A program made the translations under genes and the position numbers. From positions 1 through 27,801 of the forward strand of contig CAYSFD010000002.1 in the NCBI GenBank assembly GCA_964430565.1: 27,801 nt of DNA, read 5' to 3'. The notes beneath the pieces are model-generated. The model did no database searches and was not told where the DNA came from. It worked only from the letters and a program-made list of their open reading frames with translations. This stretch comes from VBDM01 sp964430565 (GTDB lineage Bacteria > Pseudomonadota > Gammaproteobacteria > Burkholderiales > SG8-39). Below are positions 7,844-16,420 of the stretch, in pieces. Numbering within the stretch: position 1 is the first letter of the stretch; each line of letters opens with the position of its first letter.

Positions 7844-9628
7844 TCAGGGCTTGGGATCGGCCATCATGTCCTTGGGCGGCACGAACTGCCGCTTGTAGAT
7901 AAGCGGCGGGTAGCCCGGGTCGTCGGGGACGCGCTGCGAAAGTTTGTCTTCCAACGTCTCGAACACCGAGCGGCTCGGCAGGATCACGTTGTTCGTCCGC
8001 ACATAGCTGTCCCAGAGCGCGAGCATTGCCTTCAGTTTGTCGGGGCGCTCTGCGGCGAGGTCCTTTCGCTCGGCAGGATCGGCAGCGAGATTGAACAGCT
8101 CCCAGTCGCCCTTGCCGAAGGACTTGTATTGCCACCGGATCTTCCACTCCCCCTGCCGCACCGCGCGGTTGCCGAATACCTCCCAGGCGAGATAGTCCTG
8201 CTCCGTCCGCGGCGACTCCGCCTGGCCCGCCAGCACCCGGTTCCACGACTTTCCCAGGAGCCGGGGCAGCTCGCGACCCTCGAGGGTCTTCGGATAGCCG
8301 GCGCCGGCAACTTCGAGCAGCGTCGGCATGAGGTCGGCCACGTGCATGAGGCCGTGGTTGATGCTTCCCTTGGTCCGCTTGACGGCCGGCCCGCTTACGA
8401 CGAGCGCATTGCGGATGCCGCCTTCCGCGAGCCAGCCCTTGTACTGGCTGAAGGGCGTCATCGAAACCTGCGCCCACATCGGGCCGTAGGCGATGTACGA
8501 GCCCGGTTCGCCCCAGGCGTTGGGATGGGTCTGCGACCATTTCATCGCCGCGAAGAGGAAGTCGCGCGTGCCGGGCGTGCCTGCGATCTGTTCGAAGAGG
8601 TCGTTTCCCTCGGCGCCGTTGTCGCCGAACACGATGAAGATCGTGTTCTCGTACTCGCCGATCTTCTTGAGGTGTTCGATGAGCCGGCCGACGTGGAAGT
8701 CGAGGTTTTCCATCATGCCGGCGTAGAGTTCCATCTTCTTGCCGAGGTTCGCTCTGGCCGCCGGAGCGAGCACGACGGGATCGGGCAGGAACCACATCCG
8801 CTCGGAGAGCTGCGTGCCCGCGGGCATGATGCCGAGCTCGATCTGTCGCTTCAGCCGCGCCTGTCGCACCGCGTCCCAGCCCAGGTCGTACTTTCCGACG
8901 TGGCGGTTGCGCCATTCCCGCGGCAGGTGGTACGGGTCGTGCGGCGCCTGGTGGGAGACATAAGCGAAGAAGGGTTTGCCGTCGCCGCGGTTGGCGTCGA
9001 TGTATCCGATCAGCTTGTCGGTGTAGGTCTTGGTCGCATAGTAGTCGTCGGGCAGTTTCGTCAGGTAGCGCCCGTCTTCGGTGAAGACCGACTTCGGCGC
9101 TGCAGCGGTGAAGTTCGTCATGTCCCAGTAGCTGCCCGCGCCGTCGAGCAGCGAAAAGTCGCGCTCGAATCCGCGCGCGGCCGGGATCTGATCGGGCGCC
9201 TTGCCCATATGCCACTTGCCGACCATATAGGTGTGATAGCCGGCACCCTTGAGCAGCTGCGGCAGCGTGACTACCCGGTTGTTGAGGTAGCCTTCGTAGC
9301 CGGCCACGCCCCGCTGGTTGGGCGCGGTCCACTCGTCCATGTTGCCCAGCCCGTTGATGTGCGTATCGACGCCCGAGAGCAGCATCGCCCGCGTCGGCGA
9401 GCAGCTCGCGTGCGTGTAGAAGTTCGCGAAGCGCACGCCGTTATTCGCCAGCGAATCGAGGTTCGGCGTCCTGATCTCGCTGCCGTACGATCCCATGTCG
9501 GAAAACCCCATGTCGTCGCCGAGGATGATGACGATATTCGGTCTCTTCACCTGCGCCTCCGCTGGAGCAACCGCGGCGAACAGCGTCGCGAGGAAACCAA
9601 CAATCGCTGCGATGGATGTTCTTTTCAT
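7844..9628 (-). CDS. Arylsulfatase (formylglycine-dependent, periplasmic)
   Basis: The 594-residue enzyme hydrolyses sulfate esters, probably in the periplasm (signal peptide residues 1-26, ending APAEAQ). The alkaline-phosphatase-superfamily fold is shown by the metal site NIVIILGDDMGFSD (31-44) and by the modification motif CSPTR at 76-80, whose Cys76 would be converted to formylglycine. Further marks are VGKWHMGK, the second metal motif FGDNGAEGND and the C-terminal ELFNLAADPAERKDLA stretch. The ATG at 9628 follows GGGAG at about 6 bases; the frame to 9757 lacks a signal peptide start and is not needed. No sulfatase-modifying enzyme gene is present in the window, so it would have to be elsewhere. 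It is sandwiched between an MBL hydrolase and a porin in an apparent operon. Confidence 0.92.
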   Translation of the reverse strand: MKRTSIAAIVGFLATLFAAVAPAEAQVKRPNIVIILGDDMGFSDMGSYGSEIRTPNLDSLANNGVRFANFYTHASCSPTRAMLLSGVDTHINGLGNMDEWTAPNQRGVAGYEGYLNNRVVTLPQLLKGAGYHTYMVGKWHMGKAPDQIPAARGFERDFSLLDGAGSYWDMTNFTAAAPKSVFTEDGRYLTKLPDDYYATKTYTDKLIGYIDANRGDGKPFFAYVSHQAPHDPYHLPREWRNRHVGKYDLGWDAVRQARLKRQIELGIMPAGTQLSERMWFLPDPVVLAPAARANLGKKMELYAGMMENLDFHVGRLIEHLKKIGEYENTIFIVFGDNGAEGNDLFEQIAGTPGTRDFLFAAMKWSQTHPNAWGEPGSYIAYGPMWAQVSMTPFSQYKGWLAEGGIRNALVVSGPAVKRTKGSINHGLMHVADLMPTLLEVAGAGYPKTLEGRELPRLLGKSWNRVLAGQAESPRTEQDYLAWEVFGNRAVRQGEWKIRWQYKSFGKGDWELFNLAADPAERKDLAAERPDKLKAMLALWDSYVRTNNVILPSRSVFETLEDKLSQRVPDDPGYPPLIYKRQFVPPKDMMADPKP

Positions 9629-9677
9629 ACGTTCTCCCGCCATGCTGGGTCTCCTCAGTCGATAAGTCGTGGTCCCG

Positions 9678-10649
9678 TCAGAACTCGACCGGGATACCCT
9701 TTGCCTTCGCCACATTGAAGATTGCATCGAAGCTCTTCGCCGAATCCCAGGGCGCATCCGCCGGTTCGCTGCGGAATTCTCGGTAGGCCCGCTCGACGTT
9801 CAGGTAAAGGCGCGCCGGGCCGCGCCACTCGCCGTACGGTCCGAGATCGATCCGCTTCGAAGCCTCCAGGGAGGTCAGCCCTTGCCCGAAGCAGCGCTTC
9901 GATTCTTCGCGCAGGTATTCGAGGTACGCCTTCATCTCCATCGCCCCTTCGATCCCGCACACCGGTCCGTGTCCGGGGACGATGACCTCCGGATCGAGCG
10001 AAATGATGAGATCGAGAATCTTGAGCCATTTCTCGTAGGTGCCGACCCAACCCATCGGGGTGCACTGGCGGAAGATCACGTCGCCGGCGAACACCACCCT
10101 TTCCTTGGGCACGTGAACGATCGTGTCCCCGACCCGGTGGCACGGCCCTACATAGATCAGGTGAACTTCCGTGCCGTCGAGATCCAGCACGTGGCGCTCG
10201 TCGAACACGGTCGTCGGCAACACCAGCTTGATCCCGTCGAAGTCGTAGTCCTGCCGTAGCTGCCTGGCGATGGCCAGTGCGCCGGGATGGATTGCCCCGA
10301 GCAGCAGCCGAGAAAGCAACCGATCGGCGGCTTTGAGCAGCTTCTGGGTCTCCCCCGGGTCGGCGACCTGCTTCATGCGCTCCGGCACCGTCCGATGCGC
10401 GATGATCTCGGCGCCCTCGAAGAGCTGGTTCCCCCACACGTGGTCGCCGTCCTCGTGCGTGTTGATCACGCGCTTCGGCATACCCCGCCAGACCTTGCCG
10501 AACAGCTCAATCATCTGGCGCCCGTGTGGCAGGTCCGACTGCGTGTCGATGACCACGCCGCCGCCCAAATTTATGAGTCCCGAGTTGGCATCGCACACTC
10601 GGTTCTTTTCGTTCAGGACGGCAAAGCAATTCTCGCTGACTTGCTCCAT
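9678..10649 (-). CDS. MBL-fold metallo-hydrolase
   Basis: The 323-residue protein has the metallo-beta-lactamase fold. The metal motif is THEDGDHVWGN, with His65, Asp67, Asp69 and His70; Asp replaces the usual second His of HxHxDH. Later ligand motifs are GPCHRVGDTIVHVP, VVFAGDVIF and VPGHGPVCG. No signal peptide is apparent, so it is probably cytoplasmic. The exact substrate is unknown; family members hydrolyse lactones, thioesters and other esters. The ATG at 10649 begins MEQVSENCFAV; a GTG two codons earlier (10655) is an alternative start. It is the first gene of the minus-strand run, 49 bases before the arylsulfatase, and is transcribed away from the AraC-type regulator. Confidence 0.85.
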   Translation of the reverse strand: MEQVSENCFAVLNEKNRVCDANSGLINLGGGVVIDTQSDLPHGRQMIELFGKVWRGMPKRVINTHEDGDHVWGNQLFEGAEIIAHRTVPERMKQVADPGETQKLLKAADRLLSRLLLGAIHPGALAIARQLRQDYDFDGIKLVLPTTVFDERHVLDLDGTEVHLIYVGPCHRVGDTIVHVPKERVVFAGDVIFRQCTPMGWVGTYEKWLKILDLIISLDPEVIVPGHGPVCGIEGAMEMKAYLEYLREESKRCFGQGLTSLEASKRIDLGPYGEWRGPARLYLNVERAYREFRSEPADAPWDSAKSFDAIFNVAKAKGIPVEF

Positions 10650-10824
10650 TTTCACGGAACCGGCCCCCGTTAGTGTCACGCCCCGCCCATCGCGAACAGC
10701 CCGGCGCCGCACCATTCGGCGCATTTGGCTACCGCGTGATCGGGGAGTAGGCTACGGTCGGCGAATAGGGTCGTCTATCGGATTTCCGCAACCGCCACGC
10801 ATTTCACGACAGGACTTCGAAAAT
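10650..10824. promoter_or_regulatory. Divergent promoter region between MBL hydrolase and AraC regulator
   Basis: This gap separates two divergent genes and is the natural place for the regulator's operator. It contains a direct repeat GGCTAC at 10727-10732 and 10750-10755, 23 bases apart (about two helical turns), as expected for an AraC-family dimer. The flanking bases match only loosely, so the assignment is tentative. No strong sigma-70 hexamers were found. Confidence 0.3.
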
Positions 10825-11835
10825 ATGCCGCCTGCATCTCCGCCTGCGGTCACGGTGGTTGAGATCAGCGATCCCACCGCCGTCGGCGAGAACATCGAGG
10901 TCCTCACACAGGATGGGGTGCAGCTCGAGGCGAAGCCATTGCGGGCAAGGCGAGTGATCGTTCGTCTCGAGGACGCCCTGGTCGTGCTTCATTCGACCAA
11001 CCTTCGGGTGCGGACGCGCACGACGTTGCACAGCGGACTGCTGGCGTACGTCGTCTTCGGTCCGCAGGCGAAGGGCGCGGTGAACGGACTGCCCATACGG
11101 CCCGACCTGATGCTGGCGGCCGAGTCGGGAATCCAGGTCGAGTTCGTCGTCGAGCCCGGCTATGAGAGCGTCTCCGTCCTGCTCCCGCCGGCTATGGTCA
11201 TGTCACATTGGATGGGTCGGCAGCGCGAGGAGAACTTTCGCGCGCCGCACGGTATCGAAGTGCTTCATGTAAATGCGATCCACACAGGTGCGTTGTTCGA
11301 TTGGGGAAAACGCCTGGCCAACACCGCCGCGCGCCAGCCCGAGCTGTTCAACGACTGGAAGGAGACGCGTGCCGCCGCTCAGGTCGAACTTTTGGAAACG
11401 CTTCTGGCGGCCCTCGGCGCGAGTACGGATTTTCAGCACACCCGCAACGACCATACGCGCCAGGCTCAGAGTCGTCTGGTCAAGCTCGCCGAAGACTACG
11501 CCTTAACGCACGCCGGAGATCGTCTGCATGTGACAGACCTTTGCACGGCCTCAGGGGTGAGCGAGCGCACCTTGGAGTATGCCTTCAGGGAAGTCATGAG
11601 CATGACTCCGGTGGCCTATCTGACCCGGCTGAGACTGCATCGCGTACGGCAGGCGCTGCGGGTAGGAACTCACGGATCGACCACGGTCTCGGCCGAGGCG
11701 CTCAACTGGGGTTTCTGGCACTTCGGTGAGTTCTCCCACGCCTACAAGCATTGTTTCGGTGAGCTGCCGTCGGATACGCTGCGGCGAAAACCCGGCGAGC
11801 CCCTTGGCAATCTCCAGACCGACTCGCGTTCGTAA
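10825..11835 (+). CDS. AraC-family transcriptional regulator
   Basis: The 336-residue protein has a divergent ligand-binding-type N-terminal domain (about 1-210) and a C-terminal AraC DNA-binding domain (about 225-325). The latter has two helix-turn-helix units: LHVTDLCTASGVSERTLEYA and a second unit around AEALNWGFWHFGEFSHAYK. The linking TPVAYLTRLRLHRVRQAL is typical of the family, as is the FGELPSDTLRR ending. The ATG at 10825 is chosen because it begins the conserved body; a possible AGGA lies about 10 bases upstream. The open frame to 10270 runs antisense through the MBL gene and is rejected. Its divergent placement suggests control of the hydrolase-sulfatase-porin operon; the inducer is unknown. 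Confidence 0.88.
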   Translation: MPPASPPAVTVVEISDPTAVGENIEVLTQDGVQLEAKPLRARRVIVRLEDALVVLHSTNLRVRTRTTLHSGLLAYVVFGPQAKGAVNGLPIRPDLMLAAESGIQVEFVVEPGYESVSVLLPPAMVMSHWMGRQREENFRAPHGIEVLHVNAIHTGALFDWGKRLANTAARQPELFNDWKETRAAAQVELLETLLAALGASTDFQHTRNDHTRQAQSRLVKLAEDYALTHAGDRLHVTDLCTASGVSERTLEYAFREVMSMTPVAYLTRLRLHRVRQALRVGTHGSTTVSAEALNWGFWHFGEFSHAYKHCFGELPSDTLRRKPGEPLGNLQTDSRS

Positions 11836-11900
11836 GCGTGGTGTACGACGGGTCGCCGCACCTTCGGGGAAACCGAGTCGCCCTGTGAACCGCTCGCGCC

Positions 11901-14303
11901 CTATCGGCGCAGTTCGCGAAGCAGCGCCTGCCCCGCGGGATCGTCGGAGGCGATCGCGACGAGCTTCTCCGCATAGGCGAGCGCCCTGGCGCGATTGCCC
12001 CGGTCGCGCTCCATCGTCGCCAGCGCCTCCAATATCGTGCGCTCGCCGGCGAAGCGCCGGTGTGCCTGCTCGAGCGCCGCGATGCCCCGCTCGCGCTCGC
12101 CGAGCGAGTGCAACGCCACGCCGTGCACGTAGGCGTAGCGCGGAACGTCCGGCGCGAGGCGCACCGCGGCGGCCAGCTCGGACAGCGCTTCCTTGCGCCG
12201 CTGCCGCACGTAGGTAAGACCGAGCGCGTGGTGCAAGGCCGCCGCCTTCGGGTTTACCTTGAGTGCGTCGCGCAGCAGCTTCGCGGCCTGCTCGTCGTCG
12301 CCGCGCGCGCGATACAGGTCGGCGAGGTTGATGACGGCCGGCGCGGCTTCCGGAGCAAGCTTGAGCGCCTGACGGTATCGCGCCTCGGCCTCGCCGGATT
12401 CCCCGCGCTCGGCGTGCAGCGCGCCGAGATTCAAATGCGACTCGGGGCGGTCGGCGAGGTAACGCTGGACGGCGATGTACTCCTCCAGCGCGCGGGAGAG
12501 ATCCGCCCGGGACTTCTCCGGGATCCGTTCCGGCGGCAGCGCCGCGAGCGCGCGCGCCGCTTCGATGCGCACGGCGCGGACCGGATCGGCGAGCATGCGC
12601 GGCAGGTAGCGCGCACGGCTTGCCGGGTCAGACCCCGCGATGATGCCCACCGCAGCGCGGCGCACCAGCTCATCGCCGTCGTTCTGCGCCCGCGCGGCTA
12701 TCTCGACCACGAAGGGGGTCGGATCGGACGCGAGCCGCGCCAATGCGCTCGCCCGCACGATGCCGGGCTGCGCCGCATCCTCGGCGATCTTGATCAGCCG
12801 GGCCCGCGCGTCGGCCGCGAAGCGCGATGAAGCCGCGAACGCTTCGGCGAAAATCGGGTAGCCGCCTGGCGCGCGTCCGATCCACTTCCGGATGGCGTCG
12901 GCCGCCCACTGCGGCTTCTTGTCGGCGTGGCACCGGTTGCAAGCGTTCGGGGTGCCGAGCGCAGCGGACTGGTCGGGCCTCGGAACGCGCATGCTGTGAT
13001 CGTGGCGCGGATCGACGACCATGTAAGTCGTCGTCGGCATGTGGCAGGCGGCGCACTCGGCGCCCTTCGAGCCGGCGGCGTGATGGTGATGGCCCAGTGC
13101 GTCATACCGGTCGGGGTGGTGACACTGCGCGCACACCGCATTGCCGGGCGCCCTGAGCTTGTGCGAGTGGGGATCGTGGCAGTCGCTGCAGGTGACGCCC
13201 CGAGCAAACATCTTGCTCTGCACGAACGAACCGTGGTTGTAGACCTCATCGCGCATCTGCCCATCCGTCCAGTAGAGCTCCTCTTCGAGCAGCGAAATGA
13301 GATAGCCGTCGCCCGGCGCCCGCCCCGGAGAGTAGTCCTCGGAGATCTGGGCGCGCCGCGCGTGACACTGGGCGCAGGCTTCCACCTCTCTTGAGGTGGT
13401 CCTCGCGCGGCTGCGGCTCGCGTTTGCGCTTTCGGCGTTCATCGTCCACGCGATGCCCTTGCGCTCGTCGTAGGTGAGCGCGAACCCCCTGCCCTGCGCG
13501 TCGTAGCGCTTCCAGTCGCCCTTCTTTTGCACCCAGGCGAGGTGGTTTGAAGCGGGCCCGTGGCAGGCCTCGCAGCCGACATTGATCTCGGACCAGGTGG
13601 TCTTGAACGTATCCGCCACCGCGTCGTAGTTCTTCTTCAGGTTGGTCGAGTGGCAGTCCGCGCACATGAAATTCCAGTTCTGCTGGAGCTTGGTCCAGTG
13701 CAGCGAATCGGTGTGGGTGATGCGCTCCTTGGGATAGAGGTGAAACCAGCGCTGCCCGCCCTGCCCCCTCTCCCGCGCGTCCCACGCAATCGAGAGCGCC
13801 TGCAGCCTGCCGTCGGGAAACTCGATCAGGAACTGCTGCAGCGGTGTGACGCCGAAGGTGTACTTGATCTCGAAGTCGGCGAGCTTGCCGTCCGGCCCGT
13901 CGGTCCTGACGAAGTATTTTCCGTCGCGCCTGAAAAACGTCGAGGTGACGCCCGCGTAGCTGAACTTGGCGTTCTCGAAGTTGCCGAGCACGCTCTTCGC
14001 GCCGGCCTCCTGCATCGCCAGCGCGTGGTGCGATCCGCTCCATGCCTCGTATTGTCCGGCGTGGCAGCTCGCGCAGGCCTTCGAACCGACGTGGTCTGCC
14101 GCGACCGGGCGTGACGAAGCGGACGTAAGGTCGGGGCCCGGAGCGCGTGCAAGCCACCAGGCAGCCCCGCTCGCGGCAAGCATTACCGCCGCAATGACAA
14201 GAAGTTTTGTCGCACGTCGCGACAATGGCCGAGGCGTACGGGCCATCGACCCCTGCGACGCCGGACCGCTCGGGTCTTTTCGAGATTTGTTTTTTCGACT
14301 CAC
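11901..14303 (-). CDS. Eight-heme c-type cytochrome with HEAT and TPR repeats
   Basis: The 800-residue protein has one N-terminal membrane anchor or uncleaved signal (about 31-52) and a periplasmic body. Eight CXXCH heme motifs are visible: CASCH, CADCH, CEACH, CAQCH, CSDCH, a second CAQCH, CAACH and CNRCH, spread over roughly residues 77-460. This resembles cytochrome c554 / NrfA-like multiheme proteins. After the last heme comes a HEAT-like alpha-helical region (about 490-590) and then several TPRs (about 600-790, such as HLNLGALHAERGESGEAEAR). It probably passes electrons to or from a partner docked on the repeats; substrate and partner are unknown. The start is GTG at 14303, 13 bases after the upstream gene; an internal ATG at 14246, preceded by AGGGG, is an alternative and still leaves the membrane segment. 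Confidence 0.88.
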   Translation of the reverse strand: MSRKNKSRKDPSGPASQGSMARTPRPLSRRATKLLVIAAVMLAASGAAWWLARAPGPDLTSASSRPVAADHVGSKACASCHAGQYEAWSGSHHALAMQEAGAKSVLGNFENAKFSYAGVTSTFFRRDGKYFVRTDGPDGKLADFEIKYTFGVTPLQQFLIEFPDGRLQALSIAWDARERGQGGQRWFHLYPKERITHTDSLHWTKLQQNWNFMCADCHSTNLKKNYDAVADTFKTTWSEINVGCEACHGPASNHLAWVQKKGDWKRYDAQGRGFALTYDERKGIAWTMNAESANASRSRARTTSREVEACAQCHARRAQISEDYSPGRAPGDGYLISLLEEELYWTDGQMRDEVYNHGSFVQSKMFARGVTCSDCHDPHSHKLRAPGNAVCAQCHHPDRYDALGHHHHAAGSKGAECAACHMPTTTYMVVDPRHDHSMRVPRPDQSAALGTPNACNRCHADKKPQWAADAIRKWIGRAPGGYPIFAEAFAASSRFAADARARLIKIAEDAAQPGIVRASALARLASDPTPFVVEIAARAQNDGDELVRRAAVGIIAGSDPASRARYLPRMLADPVRAVRIEAARALAALPPERIPEKSRADLSRALEEYIAVQRYLADRPESHLNLGALHAERGESGEAEARYRQALKLAPEAAPAVINLADLYRARGDDEQAAKLLRDALKVNPKAAALHHALGLTYVRQRRKEALSELAAAVRLAPDVPRYAYVHGVALHSLGERERGIAALEQAHRRFAGERTILEALATMERDRGNRARALAYAEKLVAIASDDPAGQALLRELRR

Positions 14304-14316
14304 GCGAATGGCGCGG

Positions 14317-14682
14317 TCACTTCTTCACCCATAGGCAGGCGATGCACCAACCCCCCAGCGCCACGTGCAGAACCACCGCTGGCCAAAGGCCGATTCCGAA
14401 GAGCCCCACGCTGACGCCCGCATGAACGAGGACCGCGACGGCCGCGGTGTTGTAGAGCAGCAGCGCAGCGATCAACCCGGCGCGGCCCTGTGGGTCGTTG
14501 CGCGCCAGCCAACAGGCGGTCGCCAAGCCGAGCAGTGCCGCGCCGGCCACGCGAGCCACCACCAAGCCGGGCGTGTCGAGAGATGCGCCGAGCAGAATCG
14601 AAGCCAGCATCGACGGCGACAACACCAGAGCCAGGCCGGTCGGTGCCTCGATCGCTGCAGTGACGATGAGCAAGATTTTCAT
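14317..14682 (-). CDS. Small four-helix membrane protein, function unknown
   Basis: The 121-residue product is almost entirely hydrophobic, with four predicted membrane helices (about 1-20, 41-62, 68-90 and 95-117) joined by short loops. One loop carries charged residues (LARNDPQGRAG). I do not recognise a family with certainty. It lies 13 bases upstream of the multiheme cytochrome on the same strand, so the two are probably co-transcribed, and it may be a membrane partner of that cytochrome. The ATG at 14682 has no strong ribosome site. The short AbrB-like gene lies 28 bases upstream. Confidence 0.65.
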   Translation of the reverse strand: MKILLIVTAAIEAPTGLALVLSPSMLASILLGASLDTPGLVVARVAGAALLGLATACWLARNDPQGRAGLIAALLLYNTAAVAVLVHAGVSVGLFGIGLWPAVVLHVALGGWCIACLWVKK

Positions 14683-14710
14683 CGGCGTCGATTCAGTGTC
14701 AGTCCACCAA

Positions 14711-14845
14711 TCATCGACCGGCGCCCCGCACCCGAACTGCAGCGTTCATATCTTCAATTCGATCCCCCGCGTCCAACCCAAGCCGCCGTCTTACATCCAA
14801 CGGGATCGTCACCTGCCCCTTGGTCGTTACGGTTGATGCGGTCAT
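14711..14845 (-). CDS. Truncated AbrB/SpoVT (VapB-type) DNA-binding protein
   Basis: This 44-residue gene begins MTASTVTTKGQVTIPLDVRR and continues RLGLDAGDRIE, an unmistakable AbrB swapped-hairpin domain. The ATG at 14845 has an excellent AGGAGG ribosome site about 5 bases upstream. After residue 31 the usual second half of the domain is replaced by DMNAAVRVRGAGR and a stop at 14711. Family antitoxins are normally about 70-90 residues and pair with a PIN or MazF-like toxin, but no toxin follows. It may be an orphan, truncated antitoxin that still binds its operator, or a decayed remnant. Confidence 0.7.
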   Translation of the reverse strand: MTASTVTTKGQVTIPLDVRRRLGLDAGDRIEDMNAAVRVRGAGR

Positions 14846-14872
14846 ACCGCCTCCTTTCTATTGTCGCGTTCC

Positions 14873-14886
14873 TTACTATGCAGTAA
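14873..14886 (-). promoter_or_regulatory. Inverted repeat and promoter-like site for the AbrB-like gene
   Basis: The arms TTACT (14873-14877) and AGTAA (14882-14886) flank four bases, 28 bases upstream of the AbrB-like start. On the minus strand the element overlaps a weak -10 (CATAGT), which has TTGCGC about 18 bases upstream. That arrangement suits autorepression by an antitoxin. Confidence 0.4.
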
Positions 14887-15083
14887 AGGGTCTCACAGGC
14901 GCAAGGCTGCGCGACGATTCCAGCCGGCGCGGCCTCGTCAGCACCACGGCCGGAAAGCCAGTCGCCTGCTACATGCGTTGCATCCGACGCCACGACCGGC
15001 CGGCGCTGGGCTAGACTTCTAGTTCCCCTCCGGGATATCCACGCAATGCCCCCATCAAAGAATAAGCCATAGGCGACACCGAA

Positions 15084-15416
15084 ATGCGACCACGCGAGTT
15101 GAGGCGGCTGTTCTTCACGGGGCTGTGGAGTGGCTTGAAAGTGCTCTGGCCGATTCTGTCCGGGCTGCTCGGCATCATGCTGGCCCTGGGAATCGCGATC
15201 GGCTTGCTCGAAGACTGGACATTGCTGGATGCCGTCTACTTCACTTTTGTTTCGGGGCTCACCATCGGCTACGGTGACCTCGTGCCGACGCGACCGCTCT
15301 CGCGTATCCTCGCAATCGGTGTCGGAATGACAGGCGTGTTGCTGGTGGGCCTCATCGTCGCGGTCGGCGTGAGCGCCCTGGAACGCGTTTCGAAACACCC
15401 CCGCGAGGAGCAGTAG
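15084..15416 (+). CDS. Two-helix potassium channel
   Basis: The 110-residue protein has a first membrane helix (about 20-42), a pore helix with the selectivity filter TIGYGD near residues 60-65 (TFVSGLTIGYGDLVPTRPLS), and a second helix (about 70-95). This is the KcsA-like minimal ion-channel domain; four subunits would form a potassium-selective pore in the inner membrane. The C-terminus (ERVSKHPREEQ) is short, with no RCK or cyclic-nucleotide domain. The start ATG at 15084 has only a weak upstream AGGCGA. It stands alone on the plus strand between minus-strand genes. Confidence 0.88.
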   Translation: MRPRELRRLFFTGLWSGLKVLWPILSGLLGIMLALGIAIGLLEDWTLLDAVYFTFVSGLTIGYGDLVPTRPLSRILAIGVGMTGVLLVGLIVAVGVSALERVSKHPREEQ

Positions 15417-15445
15417 CACGCGCCGACCCCTCTGGGTAGCGCACC

Positions 15446-16420
15446 CTAAAGTCGTTTCCAGCTCTTATCCGGGTTGAATCGGGTGATCTTCTGCACGGCC
15501 TGCGCGGTGTCCGGCCCAAGATCCTTCTCGTACACTACGCCGTCGTGATTGACGAGGAAGGTCATGACGCCCGAATTGCCGTACGCAGCGGGATACGCGA
15601 CGAGGGCGAAGCCGCCGATCATCTTTCCCTGCGCAACGTAATCGTAGGCGCCGCCCGGCGCGTCCGGCCCTTGCCGTTTCAGGATCCGGTAACGGTAGCC
15701 GTGATAGGGAACCGGCTTGCCCGCGACCTCCTTGCCCTTCTCAAGGGCGAGCGTTTTTGCGCCTGCGAAAAGCGGGCCCAGAGGGCTGGGCTGCTCTCCT
15801 GATTTGGTCGGGTAGTAGAGGCCGTCGCGCTTTCCCTCGGCGCTGATCATCCTCTGGGCGTAGTGCAGGAGCTTGTCATTTTGCGGGTTGCGCAGATAGT
15901 ATTCGCGCTGCGCGTCCACATAGGCCTGCACCGCCTGTATCGCGGACAATTCGTTGCGGCCGATGCGCCGGTTGAGGATTTCCTCCTTGGCCGCCTGGGT
16001 GTCGAAACGCCAGCCCGCGGCATCCTTCACGATCGGAATGGGTAATGGCCAGTTGTCCTTGCCCACGCTCAAGACGACTTTGGCATCGCCGGACTTCTCG
16101 AGCGTGTTCGCCACTTCGTAGGCCTTGACGAAGCGCTCGCGCCCCGCCTTGTCGGCCGCTGCGTCGCCCGATTGAATGATGGGTTTGGCATCCGCGCCCA
16201 GGACCGCCAGCATGGCTTTCGCATCCCCGGCTTTCAACGCGGAGATCAACTCCCTGGCGGCGTCCTCCGGCGAAGCGAAGCTCTTCTGCCTGTCTGCGGC
16301 GAACGCGCCCGTATTTCCGGCAGCAGATAGAAACACCGCCATAAGTATCGGTGCCAGCCTGCGCGGCAGACTGGAGAGAAATTCTGTTTCGGTCGGCAAC
16401 ATGGAAGTCTCGATGGTCAT
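15446..16420 (-). CDS. DUF2950 family exported protein
   Basis: The 324-residue protein has an N-terminal hydrophobic export segment (about 20-42, ending AGNTGAFAAD) and a body matching DUF2950. Marks are FASPEDAARELISALKAGD, a central AYVDAQREYYLRNP, KPVPYHGYRYRIL and the C-terminal VMTFLVNHDGVVYEKDLGPDT. The molecular function of the family is not known; it is exported and commonly sits next to DUF3300, as it does here (35 bases downstream). The ATG at 16420 lies in an ATCTGCG-type repeat that also spans the upstream gap. A second ATG seven codons in (MLPTETEF) is possible; neither has a clear ribosome site. Confidence 0.85.
   Translation of the reverse strand: MTIETSMLPTETEFLSSLPRRLAPILMAVFLSAAGNTGAFAADRQKSFASPEDAARELISALKAGDAKAMLAVLGADAKPIIQSGDAAADKAGRERFVKAYEVANTLEKSGDAKVVLSVGKDNWPLPIPIVKDAAGWRFDTQAAKEEILNRRIGRNELSAIQAVQAYVDAQREYYLRNPQNDKLLHYAQRMISAEGKRDGLYYPTKSGEQPSPLGPLFAGAKTLALEKGKEVAGKPVPYHGYRYRILKRQGPDAPGGAYDYVAQGKMIGGFALVAYPAAYGNSGVMTFLVNHDGVVYEKDLGPDTAQAVQKITRFNPDKSWKRL

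Noticed and set aside
8129..9718. 529-residue ORF antisense to the arylsulfatase
   Set aside because: It covers the sulfatase on the other strand and has no recognisable domain; long antisense frames are expected at this GC content.
10270..10824. N-terminal extension of the AraC regulator
   Set aside because: It runs antisense through the MBL hydrolase, and the conserved body starts at 10825.
14754..15419. 221-residue ORF antisense to the potassium channel
   Set aside because: It has no domain and covers the channel, whose TIGYGD filter is unambiguous.
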